64,000 nt of DNA. Origin: Apostichopus japonicus (taxonomy: Eukaryota > Echinodermata > Holothuroidea > Aspidochirotida > Stichopodidae). The stretch lies in contig NC_092569.1 in NCBI RefSeq assembly GCF_037975245.1, positions 7,808,501 to 7,872,500 on the forward strand, given 5' to 3'. This document shows, piece by piece, positions 44,880-54,883 of the stretch. The translations under genes were made by a program, and so were the position numbers. Below the pieces are notes generated by a model. The model ran no database searches and was not told the origin of the DNA. It saw only the letters and a list, made by a program, of their open reading frames with translations. Position 1 is the stretch's first letter. Each line of letters starts with the position of its first letter.

Positions 44880-47415
44880 GTAATGTCATATTCTTGTTTA
44901 GCCCTATTTATGTCAAGCATCCAAGCCTATAGGCCTACTTTATTTGGTTCACTATATAGGCATAGGCCTATATATTCTTACTAGACTTAGGCCTAATATA
45001 GTAATAATAAATCATTTCTTTGCTGATGAAATAAGGCCTTTTCCATTTAATTTCAAGTTGAAGGTGTGTCGTGTTTCTTTGTTTAATTATATGAGTTCTT
45101 TAAGCAATCAAGTAGAACACCGTCAACGTTGAGTATTAACATGTTATATTTTATTGTGTAACATAGTCATGCTGTACAGGACAGATATATGTCCAAGATT
45201 ATGTGTTGACGGATGGAGAGACAGGGGGAACCAAGGATGAGTAGACGGCGTGCTCTGTTTTTACCTCCATGCTCTAAGTTATATACCAATATGAAAATGC
45301 TCAGCTCATTAAAAAACAGGTGCAGATTTTACAATGTAGTGCATCCTTTGCACGCATCATCCTATGCATATTCAATAACATTACAAGGTGCATATGACAC
45401 CTTCCCAACCATGCATTATATTTGACGATTCGTTTATACGCCGAAAGCACCCTTACCCTTTGCTTTATACCAGTTAATAGTAATATAGGCCTAGGCTTAC
45501 TAATGACACATTTAGGCCGAGCCTACCAAAACCTAGGCTAGATGCTATGTTGACGGCTATTAACTTCCTGTAGGTTTATGCTCGCAAGCTTTCCTTTTTG
45601 TCCCACACGTACTGAAAGAATTGCAGTAGGCCCCTAGTCCCTTAATTGCACCTTGGAGGTAAAACCTCCATGCTTGCACGGACACCCAGCTCCAGCTCGG
45701 CCCCTAGCCCTAGTGCTGGGCTGTCTCTGAGTCTGACAGGTGTTATTACAATTACAACATGAAGGGTCTCCACCGGAAAATAGTGAATCGAATTATGATT
45801 GATAACGTTAATTCAGATGACATCTTTGTTTCTAATTTTCGAAGTCCACAAAAAGTACGTTTGAGCGAATGTTTCAGCGGTGATATTGAGCGTAGTATCG
45901 TGTTTTGAAGGTGTGTTGTAAACTGGTTGCCTGAGCTGTCTGTAGACACACATGCAGCAAACACAACAACAGTTACGATTCGGTTAGTGCGATGTGGAAG
46001 GTACATATGTAGCGCATGCACCTCACATTGACGCTGTAGCAACAACGCATGTGTTGTGCACATATGTTGTTCGGCAGACTTCTTTGAAATTAGTGGTCAG
46101 ATATACCATTTATACTTCTCTTATCATAAAGTAGAATCCATCTTACCAGTCACCTGCGATCTTTGCGCATAGTGCAATAATTTATACGTTCAGACATATA
46201 TATATTTAAAAAATTAAAAGCTTGACGTTGAATACTGAAAACGAATTTTGTTTTTCCCTGTTACAACCTCTTACATCACAATGAACAATGCTGTTTGGCA
46301 ACACACCTTTAACCAATAAGAAAATTGAAAAATAAGTTGCTGTCGATATTTCATGACGGCCATGCCAGAACTAGCATTGTTCGATACAGGTGGCAAAATC
46401 CTACCCTTCCACACTGCTTTCAAACCTCTGGACATACAATCAGCGTCTATGACCAAGTTGGTGAGGGGGTCCGCATGTAAAGCGAGAGGCCCGGGTGTGA
46501 AATATGTCAGAAAACCTTGAGAGTTTCTTTATTGATAAAAATCCAAAACGCAAATAACGGAAATAATTTACAAGGGGCACCTAACGTTACTCTGACTCAG
46601 TCACTAAACTACACTGATTTCAAACTTATAAACCTGCTCGAGACTACCACGTACCTCAGTCTTTCACTCTCAGATATCAAGTGACAAATTTTTACAGTAC
46701 CAGTGTTGTCCTCCCTGTCACTGTATGTCTCTGCATGCAGCCAATTCCTCCCAAAGACATTACTCCCTAATTCCCATTGGACAAATTTAAGTTTGTTATT
46801 CCTCCCACCCAATCAATGTCCCCAATGAATAAACATGACCAGGTAGAATGTGCCAAGTCTGTTTACCAACCTAACTATAAAGAACAAAATTCCTTTCCCA
46901 AGCCCAAACAATGCCCATGGATTTTAATCCTCCCTAAACTACCCTTCACAAATTCCTAGGCCATTGACAAACAAATATATATCTTCTGGGTAACAAAATG
47001 GAGTAACTCTACATCCCATCCAATATTAACCCACATTTGGAGTAAAGCAAATTGATACACTTTTGGGATCTACAAGATTTCAAAATAAAAGCATTCTAGG
47101 ATTTTTATTACCATTGCCATGACCTAAATTACCGTGTTTTGTGTGCTTGAAGAAATTTGTGATATCATCTTATACTGCTTTGTTTGTTTAGGCTGACCAT
47201 GGATACTTTATTGAGAAAGACCAAAACTATACCAATATCTTAACATGGGGATTTACTGCTGTAAGGTGTAACACAAATAGGAAAAGGATCTCTTCATCAA
47301 AATGGCAAAGAATGAACTGATACAACATTTATACAAAGGTGAGTAAAAACTGCTGTCCATCAACTTTGTCTTCATTTCATTCTGTTTAATTCTGTTTAAT
47401 TTCGCTAGAATGGAA
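44880..47415. other. No supported gene
   Basis: AT-rich with AGGCCTA-type motifs near 44930-45000 and 45490-45540. A small hairpin GGAGGTAAAACCTCC lies at about 45655-45670. Minus-strand frames at 45752-46063 and 46609-46812 have no recognised motif. Confidence 0.45.
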
Positions 47416-47579
47416 TCAACACCCTTTAACGCTCTGCAGTTTGAAAAAAGCTGTTTCAAAGAAGTTGAAAATGTCTTTGGCTTCCTCATGATATTTTATT
47501 TCGCCTATAAAGTATGCTGCTATGAGTAGGGCTAATCCTTCAGGAAATGACTTTCCAGTGCCAAACTGTTCCCAATCAA
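47416..47579 (-). CDS. Candidate terminal exon, conserved invertebrate/fish repeat-associated protein
   Basis: A long T-tract ending GTGATAG serves as acceptor, then 54 codons ending in TGA at 47416. The peptide DWEQFGTGKSFPEGLALLIA then AYFIGEIKYHEEAKDIFNFF resembles the C-terminal segment (Ala-x-x-x-Leu..Ala-Tyr-Tyr-x-Phe..Tyr-Pro..Thr-Phe-x-Phe-Leu-Gln) of a family of multicopy uncharacterised proteins in fish, corals and echinoderms. A +1 frame just downstream resumes DSILAKLNRIKQNEM, so the stop may come from a frameshift. Function unknown. Confidence 0.4.
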
Positions 47580-47647
47580 CTATCACAAAAAAAAAAATGT
47601 TTAAATGCCATGATGGTCTTTTGCACAATTTATGGTGAAGAGTTTTC

Positions 47648-47956
47648 CTAAAATGGACAAATATAGAAGTAGTATTTTATCTCAAAACGATTTAGCCTGT
47701 ATGTGTACAAAAAAGTACCAACAGCAAAGTTATAGTGGTCATGAAAATCAGATGCAGGTAAGGAAAAGTATTTGTTTTGAGGGATGTATATCACTAAAGG
47801 GAAATTGAACCCAAAACGTAAACCTGTGTCATTATTGGTAAAGTCAACCGATCCAGTATGGAATTCAGTTCTCTTAATAGCATGGAATTCAGTTCTCTTA
47901 ATAGCATGGAATTCAGTTCTCTTTTGGGTATAATCTGATCCAAATTTAGCAAACAT
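47648..47956 (-). CDS. Hypothetical 102-residue frame containing a 24-bp repeat
   Basis: Open frame starting MFAKFGSDYTQ with three tandem KRTEFHAI octapeptides, each encoded by an exact 24-bp repeat (47858-47929). The rest has ordinary composition but no known motif and no splice support. Possibly chance coding over a minisatellite. Confidence 0.15.
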   Translation of the reverse strand: MFAKFGSDYTQKRTEFHAIKRTEFHAIKRTEFHTGSVDFTNNDTGLRFGFNFPLVIYIPQNKYFSLPASDFHDHYNFAVGTFLYTYRLNRFEIKYYFYICPF

Positions 47957-48119
47957 GAGTCTAATTACGATCTACTTTGAACTTGTATTTCAATTTTAAC
48001 AAAGAAAGGTTCATTAGGGGTTATTCTATTACCCCTATATCAATTTCAGTATTTCCATTTCAGTTTACATAAGTCCAGAGCGCAGTTCATATCCCATGTT
48101 CGGGGTGTTTGTTTACCAA

Positions 48120-48853
48120 CGTACATTAAGTGTTAATATATATTACACCAATGATATCAAGTATATCTGGTGTAGAAGTAACAAAATTGTGCAGACGATA
48201 AGGGGAGGCTGCTCCCAATATGTTTTTGCATTGGTTCACTGCATGCCAAGGGTAGGGGAGGGGTAAGAGTGGAGGTTGGACACACATGTGAAAATGTTTT
48301 GGAGTAGTGTAACACAATAAATAGGCAAAGTTATTGGTGAAATATCCAGGAATACTAACTATGACATTAATTTACCAGTTACCAAAGACAAAAGGAAGGG
48401 CACCACAACCCCACCAGAATGAGTGGGATTAGGGCCAATGTTTCAACACTCCACTACACCCGGGTGGGGATTGGACACAAAAGGGGAAAATGTAGTGGAG
48501 TGTTGAAACAGTATATGCAAAGCTATTGTAGTAAAATCTTTGATGCAATGTACAGGTAACCCATGGAAAAAAGGTAGGGCAGGACATCCCATCAGCTGCA
48601 TGGAAAGACAAAGAGAATCAATCACAGTCCTTACAATGGGTGTATGTTAACCTCTAGTTTTATCAGATATGGCATTAATGTTTTTGAGGTCTAAATCTGG
48701 TGAAAAAGAAAGAAAATTATGCAATGTATTAAGGAGGCAGTCCCCACTATGATTCTGCCTGCCGGTGGTGCACGAAGGGGGGAGGTGGCTAAGGGTGGTG
48801 ACTGAGGGGTGGGACTGGACACCAAAGGGGAAATTATAGTGGAGTGGTGTAAC
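48120..48853. repeat. Tandem array of 335-375-bp units, first block
   Basis: Units contain TGTATGTTAACCTCTA, AGGTCTAAATCTGGTGAAAA, GCAGCTCCCAATATG-like, GGGGACTTGACACAAAGG-like and TAGTGGAGTGGTGTAACA phrases. Interrupted at GGTGTAAC by the element at 48854. Confidence 0.85.
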
Positions 48854-49000
48854 GGAAGCTGGTCACTTCGCCCAACAAAAATTTCGCCCGACTGCCATTT
48901 CGCCCAACCTTACCATTTTGCCCAACCAGCCTGGTCATTTTGCCCAACCAGCCTGGTCATTTAGCCCAATTAGCCTGGTAATTTCGTCCAACCTTGGTTA

Positions 49001-49660
49001 AATATTATACTTCAATAAGGAAACGTTTGGGAATTGCTAACATTACAGGACACTAGTGTTTACACAGGTCCAAAAATCGGGAACCGAGTACCCGAGAGCC
49101 GTTACCCGTCGGGTATCCGGGTACCCGGAAAAATTGTATACCCTCCTGTATCACGATTTTCAACAAATTACATATTGGATGCTATAATAAATGAATTATG
49201 TTCTCTACTGACAATGTTTTCATGTTCAAAAACGTAGTTGTAAAATAAGGTATAAAACCTTCCTCAATAATATCGATTTGCTTTTGTTTCTTTCATTAAC
49301 TTGTTAATTACTTAATATAATTAACATTACTACTAACATCGCACTGCCACTGCTGCTTATGCTTGCTCTCCACATCTATTGGATCAGACCATATAAATAT
49401 CCCTTTAGCTCAGTTGTTACAACTACTATCTATTATGCAGGCCCAGGGTTTGCATTAGCCGAGAGATTGCGCGAATCGCGCAATTTGATCGCATTTGGAA
49501 TAAACGATTAGTAAAAAGCCACTTGCAATTATTTATTTTAGTTATCATGTCTATAATCCATTAACATGTCATAAAATTCCTTGTCAGCCTTTCCTTCTAT
49601 AAAATACACGAATGAATAAATAATAATTTCTTCCACATGGTAGCCTAACACCACACTAAC
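49001..49660. other. Noncoding interior of the 6-kb insertion
   Basis: Contains a CTAGTGTTTACACAGGTCC..CGGGAACCGAGTACCCG module (49053-49110) that recurs at 63912-63962, and a CAGGGTTTGCATTAGC..GATTGCGCGAATCGCGCAAT palindromic block at about 49444-49485, both resembling ends of other short elements. Confidence 0.55.
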
Positions 49661-50271
49661 TTTACTTCGCTCCTCGCTTACCTGTCTCCCCACAACCTTA
49701 GCACACTCATTCTACCGCGCCTAGAATGTCCTGGTAAACTTTTAACACTGTGCACCCTCTGTGACCCGGCTTCACGGGTCACAGCCCTTCCTTCTCATTC
49801 TACCAACCAAAGAGTCTAGATCGCAAATTTTCGAGCGGATTTTTTCCATCGAATTGCGTCCACTTTTGGTTCCTAGGATCGGAAATAATTTCCCATCTCC
49901 AGTTCTTGGAAGTATTTGAAGTCATTGCAAACCTATAAGTATCCTTTTCTTCTTATTAGAGAGGTTTTTAGGGCTGTTTTAGTGGAGCGGCGTTCGCTCC
50001 AGTTTTTCTGTGCAGAACACTAGTGCTGGTAGCAGTTCCGCGAATTGTTTACCGTAGTTACGCTAGTTCCCGCCTTTTTAAGCCCACACAGGCTATTGCG
50101 TTAGTTCGTTCCCTCGCCTGTTGTTTAGTTGTTAACTACTCATTTTCTCTTGTATATATATCCATATATATTTTATTTATCTCTTCCTTGTTTGCTGTTT
50201 TCCTCCCCACCTTCCCCCCATCTCCTATCATATTATTAAGAAGTTGTTTCCTTAACTAGGGGTCTTCAGTC

Positions 50272-51686
50272 ATGTCTAGGAGTCAGCTGAAATGCATAAT
50301 TGCTCCATGTTCCAGCCAGGGAAGGCCTGGGATGAACACGATCTTTGTCCCAAGTGCCGTACGTGTACCAGGAGGGATCCGTGTCTGGAGTGCATTCAAT
50401 TTACCCCCAGCCAATGGCTAGACATCAACACCTGGCTAGCAGGACAAAGAAGCAAACTACAGGACAAGCTAGACTTGCTCCCCAACCCTAGCAACTCCCT
50501 AGTAGTGGGAGACCGAGCACATATAGGAGAGGAAGAGGAAGGAGAGGTGGTGGAGAGGGGACCAGAGGGGGCCGAGGAGGAGGACAGAGAAAGAGAGAAA
50601 GTGAGAGAGAGGTGGAGAGGTGGAGAAAGAGAAAAAGTGCCTCCCACGGTCCCGGCGATATCCGGTTTAGTTTTGGCCAAGGGGAAAGGCAAGGAGAAGG
50701 GCAAGGCTCCTGCCAAGAAAAAAGTGCCCAGGAAGAAGTCTGGCATCGCCGGCCCCGAGAGAGCTTCCCAAGCCGGGTCGCAAAGAAACAACCCGACAGA
50801 GAGGCAGGTGCCACGGGCACCAGAAAGCCCAGTCCGAGCCCCATCCGGGACGCACAACAGAGAACCAGCGGCCGGAGGGTCGCTGACAAACCAGAGCCGG
50901 TCCCGGAGCGGGTACCAAGAGCGACAGCCGATACGACCTCCTACTGGGATTCCAGACCAGGACAGCAGAGGAAGAGATACCACACACAAGCCAGCCAGAC
51001 GGGAGCGCACCAGATCACGGTCCTGATCTCCCAGGCGAGGCACTAGGAGGGGATGGTCACCAGCCTCAGACCAATCATCTGGACCTAGCTGCACGCCCCG
51101 GGATGAAGTTTACTTCCGTCCTCATGCTAAACCACCGTGGTACTGATGAGACACCACCAGCAGCTCCCCAGGACGACAATCACGTGTCCAGAAACGAAGC
51201 CGGGCAGCTATTGCTACTCCTGGGTCCGCTCGTGAGACTGGCGTTCGACCAGTTCGCCCGAGTCGCCACACATTCAGTGAAGGCCAGAAGGGAGAATGTT
51301 GTTCCTCCATCCGCTGGCCATCGGTGGAAGCCAAGGCGAGGATGTTAGCCTTACCCTCCCTTGGAGATGATCTCTTCGCCCGCAAATTCCAACAGAAGTT
51401 ACAGGAAGAAGTCTATTGCAGAGAAACTGTGGCTAAATTTGAATTCCGTTCTTCAGATAGATTCAGAACGAGACCATACCATCCGAGAGAAACCAGGCCA
51501 GCCAGAGGGGGCAGAGGAACCTCTCTCAGAACACCCGCAAGAGGGGCCCCACAGGGCAGGGGACAAGGAACAACCAGTCGTCCACATCGGCCATGGGGAA
51601 CGAGAGGCACAGGCAGAGGCCTGACGACGACTCGACGGGACAGCGACCGCTCCTCCGCTAGACCGCCGTTCGCCACCCGGCCCTAG
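50272..51686 (+). pseudogene. DIRS gag-like frames
   Basis: The frame from 50292 carries WDEHDLCPKCRTCTRRDPCL, the Cys/His cluster at the start of DIRS gag proteins, then a long charged Glu/Arg/Lys region. An ATG at 50272 in another frame (MSRSQLK) is probably the original start, so a frame shift lies near 50290-50320. Later frames (51324-51686) give LPSLGDDLFARKFQQKLQEE and an Arg/Gly-rich tail (RPARGGRGTS). At least two frameshifts prevent a single product. The role in the intact element would be nucleocapsid formation. Confidence 0.75.
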
Positions 51687-51759
51687 GGGTGCCCACCTCA
51701 CCGCGGCAATTCTGTAGGTGGGGGGGGGAGACTATCATATTTCACCCAGCAATTGAAAA

Positions 51760-53850
51760 CCATGGGCAGGGACAAGTGGGTGTTGGAGACGATCTCACAA
51801 GGGTTTCGAATAGAATTCACCTCCAGTCCACCTTTCGGGAATGGAGGAAGACTGACTCGAACACCCACAGACCCCGTCTAAGAAGCGGCGCTAGAGGAGG
51901 AAATTTTAACCCTGCTGGCAAAGCGGGCAATTGTAGAGGTATCGGGAGAGGCGGGACCCCTCTTCCGGTCCTCCCTTTTTCTAACAAGGAAACGGGACGG
52001 ATCCTGGCGTCCCATCTTAAACTTAAAACCCCTGAACAATAACTGCATAGATCCAAAACGTTTCCGCATGGAAACACTAAATCTAATCCTACCCCTAATC
52101 AGAAAGGGCATGTGGGCGGCAAGCGCAGGCGCGGCAGAACAGGAAAATTATTGGGGGGGCTAATGTGTGGAGACTATTTAAGCGGAGCGCCACCATCAGT
52201 TGGGGCGGAGAGTACAAGAAAATTTTGGGTTTTTCAAACCCCCATATGGCCGGAAACGGCACTTCCGGAGTGTTTTATGCTGCGAATACCTGGCCCTAAA
52301 GTATGGGTCTCAAGCCTGCAATTTCTCAGATTGCACGTAAAAATCTGTAAAAACATTGTAATTTGTATATTTGATAGTGTTTTAAGAGAGTAGCTATTAC
52401 TCGTAGTGTACTCGCAAAGACGTTTTTGAGTGTAGTAAATTACTTCTTGCAATTAAATGTAATAATTAAATAAATGTCATAAGAAAAAACAAAAAGCATT
52501 TCTTAATGTCAACAAATGGGTAATTCCTAAACCATGTGCAGTTGCCAACAAATTTCTATGAACCCCAGCATTTACTTAAGTTATTACACCTATATAGTAT
52601 ACATGTGCATCGGACATATCGACAAGTATGCATTGAAAAATGGGCAGATGCACGTTTCGGAGCCTTGGTAAATATTGGGGGGGCTTATCATGCATTTGCC
52701 CCCTCAACTTTTTCATTAGGGGGGCTAAGCCTCCCCCAAGCCCCCCAGTTCCGCCGCCACTGGGCAAGCGTGGATTTACAAGACGCCTACTTACACATAC
52801 CGATACACCGACACCATCAACGGTACGTAGGCTTCCGATACGCCGGAAGGGAACTCACATTCAGGGCACTCCCGTTCGGTCTGTCAACGGCACCAAGAGT
52901 TTTCACAAGAGTGGCGGGAACGGTAATCCCCCACCTCAGAAAAAGAGGAGTGACGTTATATGCCTACCTCAACGATTGGCTCATAGTAGGAGAGTCGAAG
53001 TCCAACACGTCAGACAACATACAAAAGACCGTATGAACCCTTCAGGAGCTGGGTTGGATAATCAACGAAACAAAGTCTCAGCTGACTCCAACACAGACGA
53101 TCCAGTTCCTGGGGGCAATACTAGACTTTACAACAGGGATAGCCAGTCCCTCAGAACAGAGGATCGAGGCAGTCAGAACCACCACAGCCCAAATCCTATC
53201 ACTACAAGAGTCACCCACAGGGACGTGGCTCCGAGCCCTAAGGCTGATGGCCAGCCTGGTCGACGTGGTGCGATTATGCAGACTACACATGCGCCCGCTG
53301 CAACTCCACCTGCAAAAAACGACCAACCTACAGACCCTGGACAAGACGGCGCCGATCCCCCGGTCGGAAGAAATCACACCTCACCTGCAATGGTGGCACG
53401 ACACGAAGAACTGGGACCAAGGGGTCCCCTTCATCATCAATCTGCCAATGACATCGGTCACGACGGACGCCTCACTTACAGGGTGGGGAGCCCACTGGAA
53501 CAACCTAACAGCTTGGGGGACGTAGTCCCCAGAAGAAAAAACATGGCATATCAACTTACTAGAGATGTTGGCTGTCAAACGGGCCCTAGAGTCGTTCGAC
53601 GAAACTTGCAAAACACAGCGACCACCGTCTTCACAGACAATACTACCGTGGTAGCATACATAAACAGGCAAGGGGGCACCCACTCCGAGAGACTATGTCA
53701 GCTGGCCTGGGAAGTCCTAATGACAGCCAAGGACTCCGGCATGACACTACGAGCATCCCATATCGCCGACAAACTGAATGTGATGGCCGATGCCCTGTCC
53801 AGAGGACAGATGGACCCCAACGAGTGGCTGACAGAGATCATCCGCCCCTT
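51760..53850 (+). pseudogene. DIRS reverse transcriptase and RNase H, interrupted
   Basis: Starts with WVLETISQGFRIEF, the usual pre-RT block, then TRKRDGSWRPILNLKPLN and RKGMWAAS. The hAT-type insertion 52126-52762 follows. RT resumes with WASVDLQDAYLHIPI, ALPFGLSTAPRVFT and YAYLNDWLI, where the normal Tyr-Leu-Asp-Asp box is Tyr-Leu-Asn-Asp. A stop at 53034 precedes LGWIINETKSQLTPTQTIQF; RNase H has TTDASLTGWGAHW (53460-53500), a stop at 53523, a shift near 53610, then FTDNTTVVAYINRQGG and ADALSR. There are an in-frame stop near 51879 and several other lesions. Confidence 0.88.
52126..52762 (+). mobile_element. 637-bp hAT-type short element inside the DIRS RT
   Basis: Exact GGCAAGCG at 52118-52125 and 52763-52770. 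Ends CAGGCGCGGCAGAAC and, inverted, CAGTGGCGGCGGAAC. Carries the shared core TTTAAGCGGAGCGCCACC..GGCCGGAAACGGCACTTCC. Removing it and one duplication restores the RT reading from the Trp-Ala-Ala-Ser region into Val-Asp-Leu-Gln-Asp. Confidence 0.95.
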
Positions 53851-53859
53851 CGCAGTTGG

Positions 53860-54010
53860 CATGACTACACCGAGAGCCCACGACATTAGAGGAGTATTGG
53901 CCTCGACAGCTCTTTGCAGGAGTCCCAATAGAGGATATCCTTAAGGAAGCAGCTTGGCGGACACCAACGACGTTCGTCGCCTGTTACCCGAAGCCTGGAT
54001 TTTGTAGCGC
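53860..54010 (+). pseudogene. C-terminal stub of the DIRS tyrosine recombinase
   Basis: Reads TTPRAHDIRGV, then after a one-base shift near 53910 LFAGVPIEDILKEAAW and RTPTTFVACY. These contain the His-x-x-Arg box, the late His/Trp position and the catalytic Tyr of tyrosine recombinases as found in DIRS elements. It follows the RNase H tail (MDPNEWLTEIIRP) with no room for the recombinase N-terminal and first Arg regions, or for the methyltransferase-like domain of many DIRS elements. The junction therefore marks an internal deletion of roughly 1 kb or more (size inferred). Confidence 0.8.
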
Positions 54011-54094
54011 GGTGATGCGAGGTCCGGTGGGTACTAGGTCCCACCCCTCGGGCCTCCAACCATCTGGCAGTGCCACTCGGTGCTAAGGTTGTGG

Positions 54095-54180
54095 GGAGAC
54101 AGGTAAGCGAGGAGCGAAGTAAATATTCCAAAACTTACTGGTTTGGATATTTACGAGTGACGAGCTTACCTGTCTCCATT
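54095..54180. repeat. Imperfect hairpin at the DIRS right end
   Basis: GGAGACAGGTAAGC (54095-54108) and GCTTACCTGTCTCC (54166-54179) pair exactly; inner AGTAAATATTCCAAAAC pairs partly with GGTTTGGATATTTAC. A further TTACCTGTCTCC lies near 54535-54546. This may be the internal complementary region used for circle formation in DIRS elements, or tandem end duplication. Confidence 0.7.
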
Positions 54181-54363
54181 CCCGCCTCCCTCCTCCGAGG
54201 GGTGTGGAACACAGCCGGACGGAGGAGCAGTCGCACTGACTTGACAAAACACCTTCCAACACAGGCCAAGAGACCTGAGGAAAGGAGGTGCCACTACTAA
54301 ACGAGTCCTCATGCGATCACCTATTATTATCCGTGAGTTCATGGTAAAGATAATTTTATCTAG

Positions 54364-54440
54364 ACCGGTAGTAACCGGTAGTAACTTGTCGTAACTTGTA
54401 GTAACCGGTAGTAACTCGTAGTAACTCATAGTAACTTAGA
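54364..54440. repeat. 10-11-bp short tandem repeat
   Basis: About eight units of CCGGTAGTAA or CTTGTAGTAA type. Confidence 0.85.
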
Positions 54441-54883
54441 GCCACTATGAGTAACTTGGGGAATAGTGTCTTTAAAGTGTTTATATATATGTGAAGAAGC
54501 GTTACATATATTTCTTTTTAACGTTGATACTTAATTACCTGTCTCCTCACTACGTTGACACTACGGTGTTCAGGGCGTTGGGCCTAACTTATAGAGTACC
54601 CCCTGCTATCTCAGGCCTCTTTGTTCGAGCTAAGGAGTGCAGGTGTAGACCGATCGATATCGAACGGACATCACTTTATTTACCAACCACAAAGTAATAT
54701 AACCCAAAATAAATCAAATTGAACTAGTGAAATAGAAAAAGTAATATTATTCTGACTGAATAGGAGTAAAAATAATTGTTGGGCGAAATGACCAACACGG
54801 TTGGCCGAAATGACCATGCTGGTTGGGCGAAATGACCAGGCTGGTTTGGGCTAAATGGCAGTTGGGCGAAGTGACCAGAAAGC

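Larger units (their letters stand above)
49661..54123 (+). mobile_element. DIRS-type tyrosine-recombinase retrotransposon, decayed
   Basis: 43-bp perfect inverted terminal repeats: TTTACTTCGCTCCTCGCTTA.. at 49661-49703 and its reverse complement at 54081-54123. Between them, in DIRS order, are a gag-like frame, RT, RNase H and the end of a tyrosine recombinase. GC content is clearly higher than in the surroundings. No target duplication is visible, as expected for recombinase-mediated insertion. It is defective: split by a hAT-type element, with stops, a changed RT catalytic residue, and an internal deletion removing most of the recombinase. Confidence 0.9.
48854..54883. mobile_element. 6-kb insertion with repetitive GGTCA..CGCCCAACC inverted ends
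   Basis: Exact 8-bp target duplication GGTGTAAC at 48846-48853 and 54884-54891, verified by the uninterrupted tandem units nearby (AGTGGTGTAACATTATAAAT). Inverted ends share CTGGTCACTTCGCCCAAC. Inward on both sides are three to five diverged 21-22-bp repeats such as GGTCATTTTGCCCAACCAGC (48854-49000, and inverted at 54779-54883). The 8-bp duplication fits hAT-like transposons, but no matching transposase is visible; the interior is filled by the DIRS element and other repeats. Confidence 0.85.

Noticed and set aside
45752-46063. 103-codon minus-strand frame as a first exon
   Set aside because: No donor in phase and the frame ends at a stop shortly after; no recognised motif.
50396-51094. 232-codon minus-strand frame
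   Set aside because: Antisense shadow of the GC-rich DIRS gag region; Leu/Ser/Pro-rich with no motif.
52640-53944. Longest open frame in the window (434 codons, plus)
   Set aside because: Its first three quarters overlap the DIRS RT and RNase H in the wrong frame and read as low-complexity Pro/Arg/Thr sequence. Only the last part (about 53610 onward) is the true RNase H frame, and the start lies inside the hAT-type insertion.
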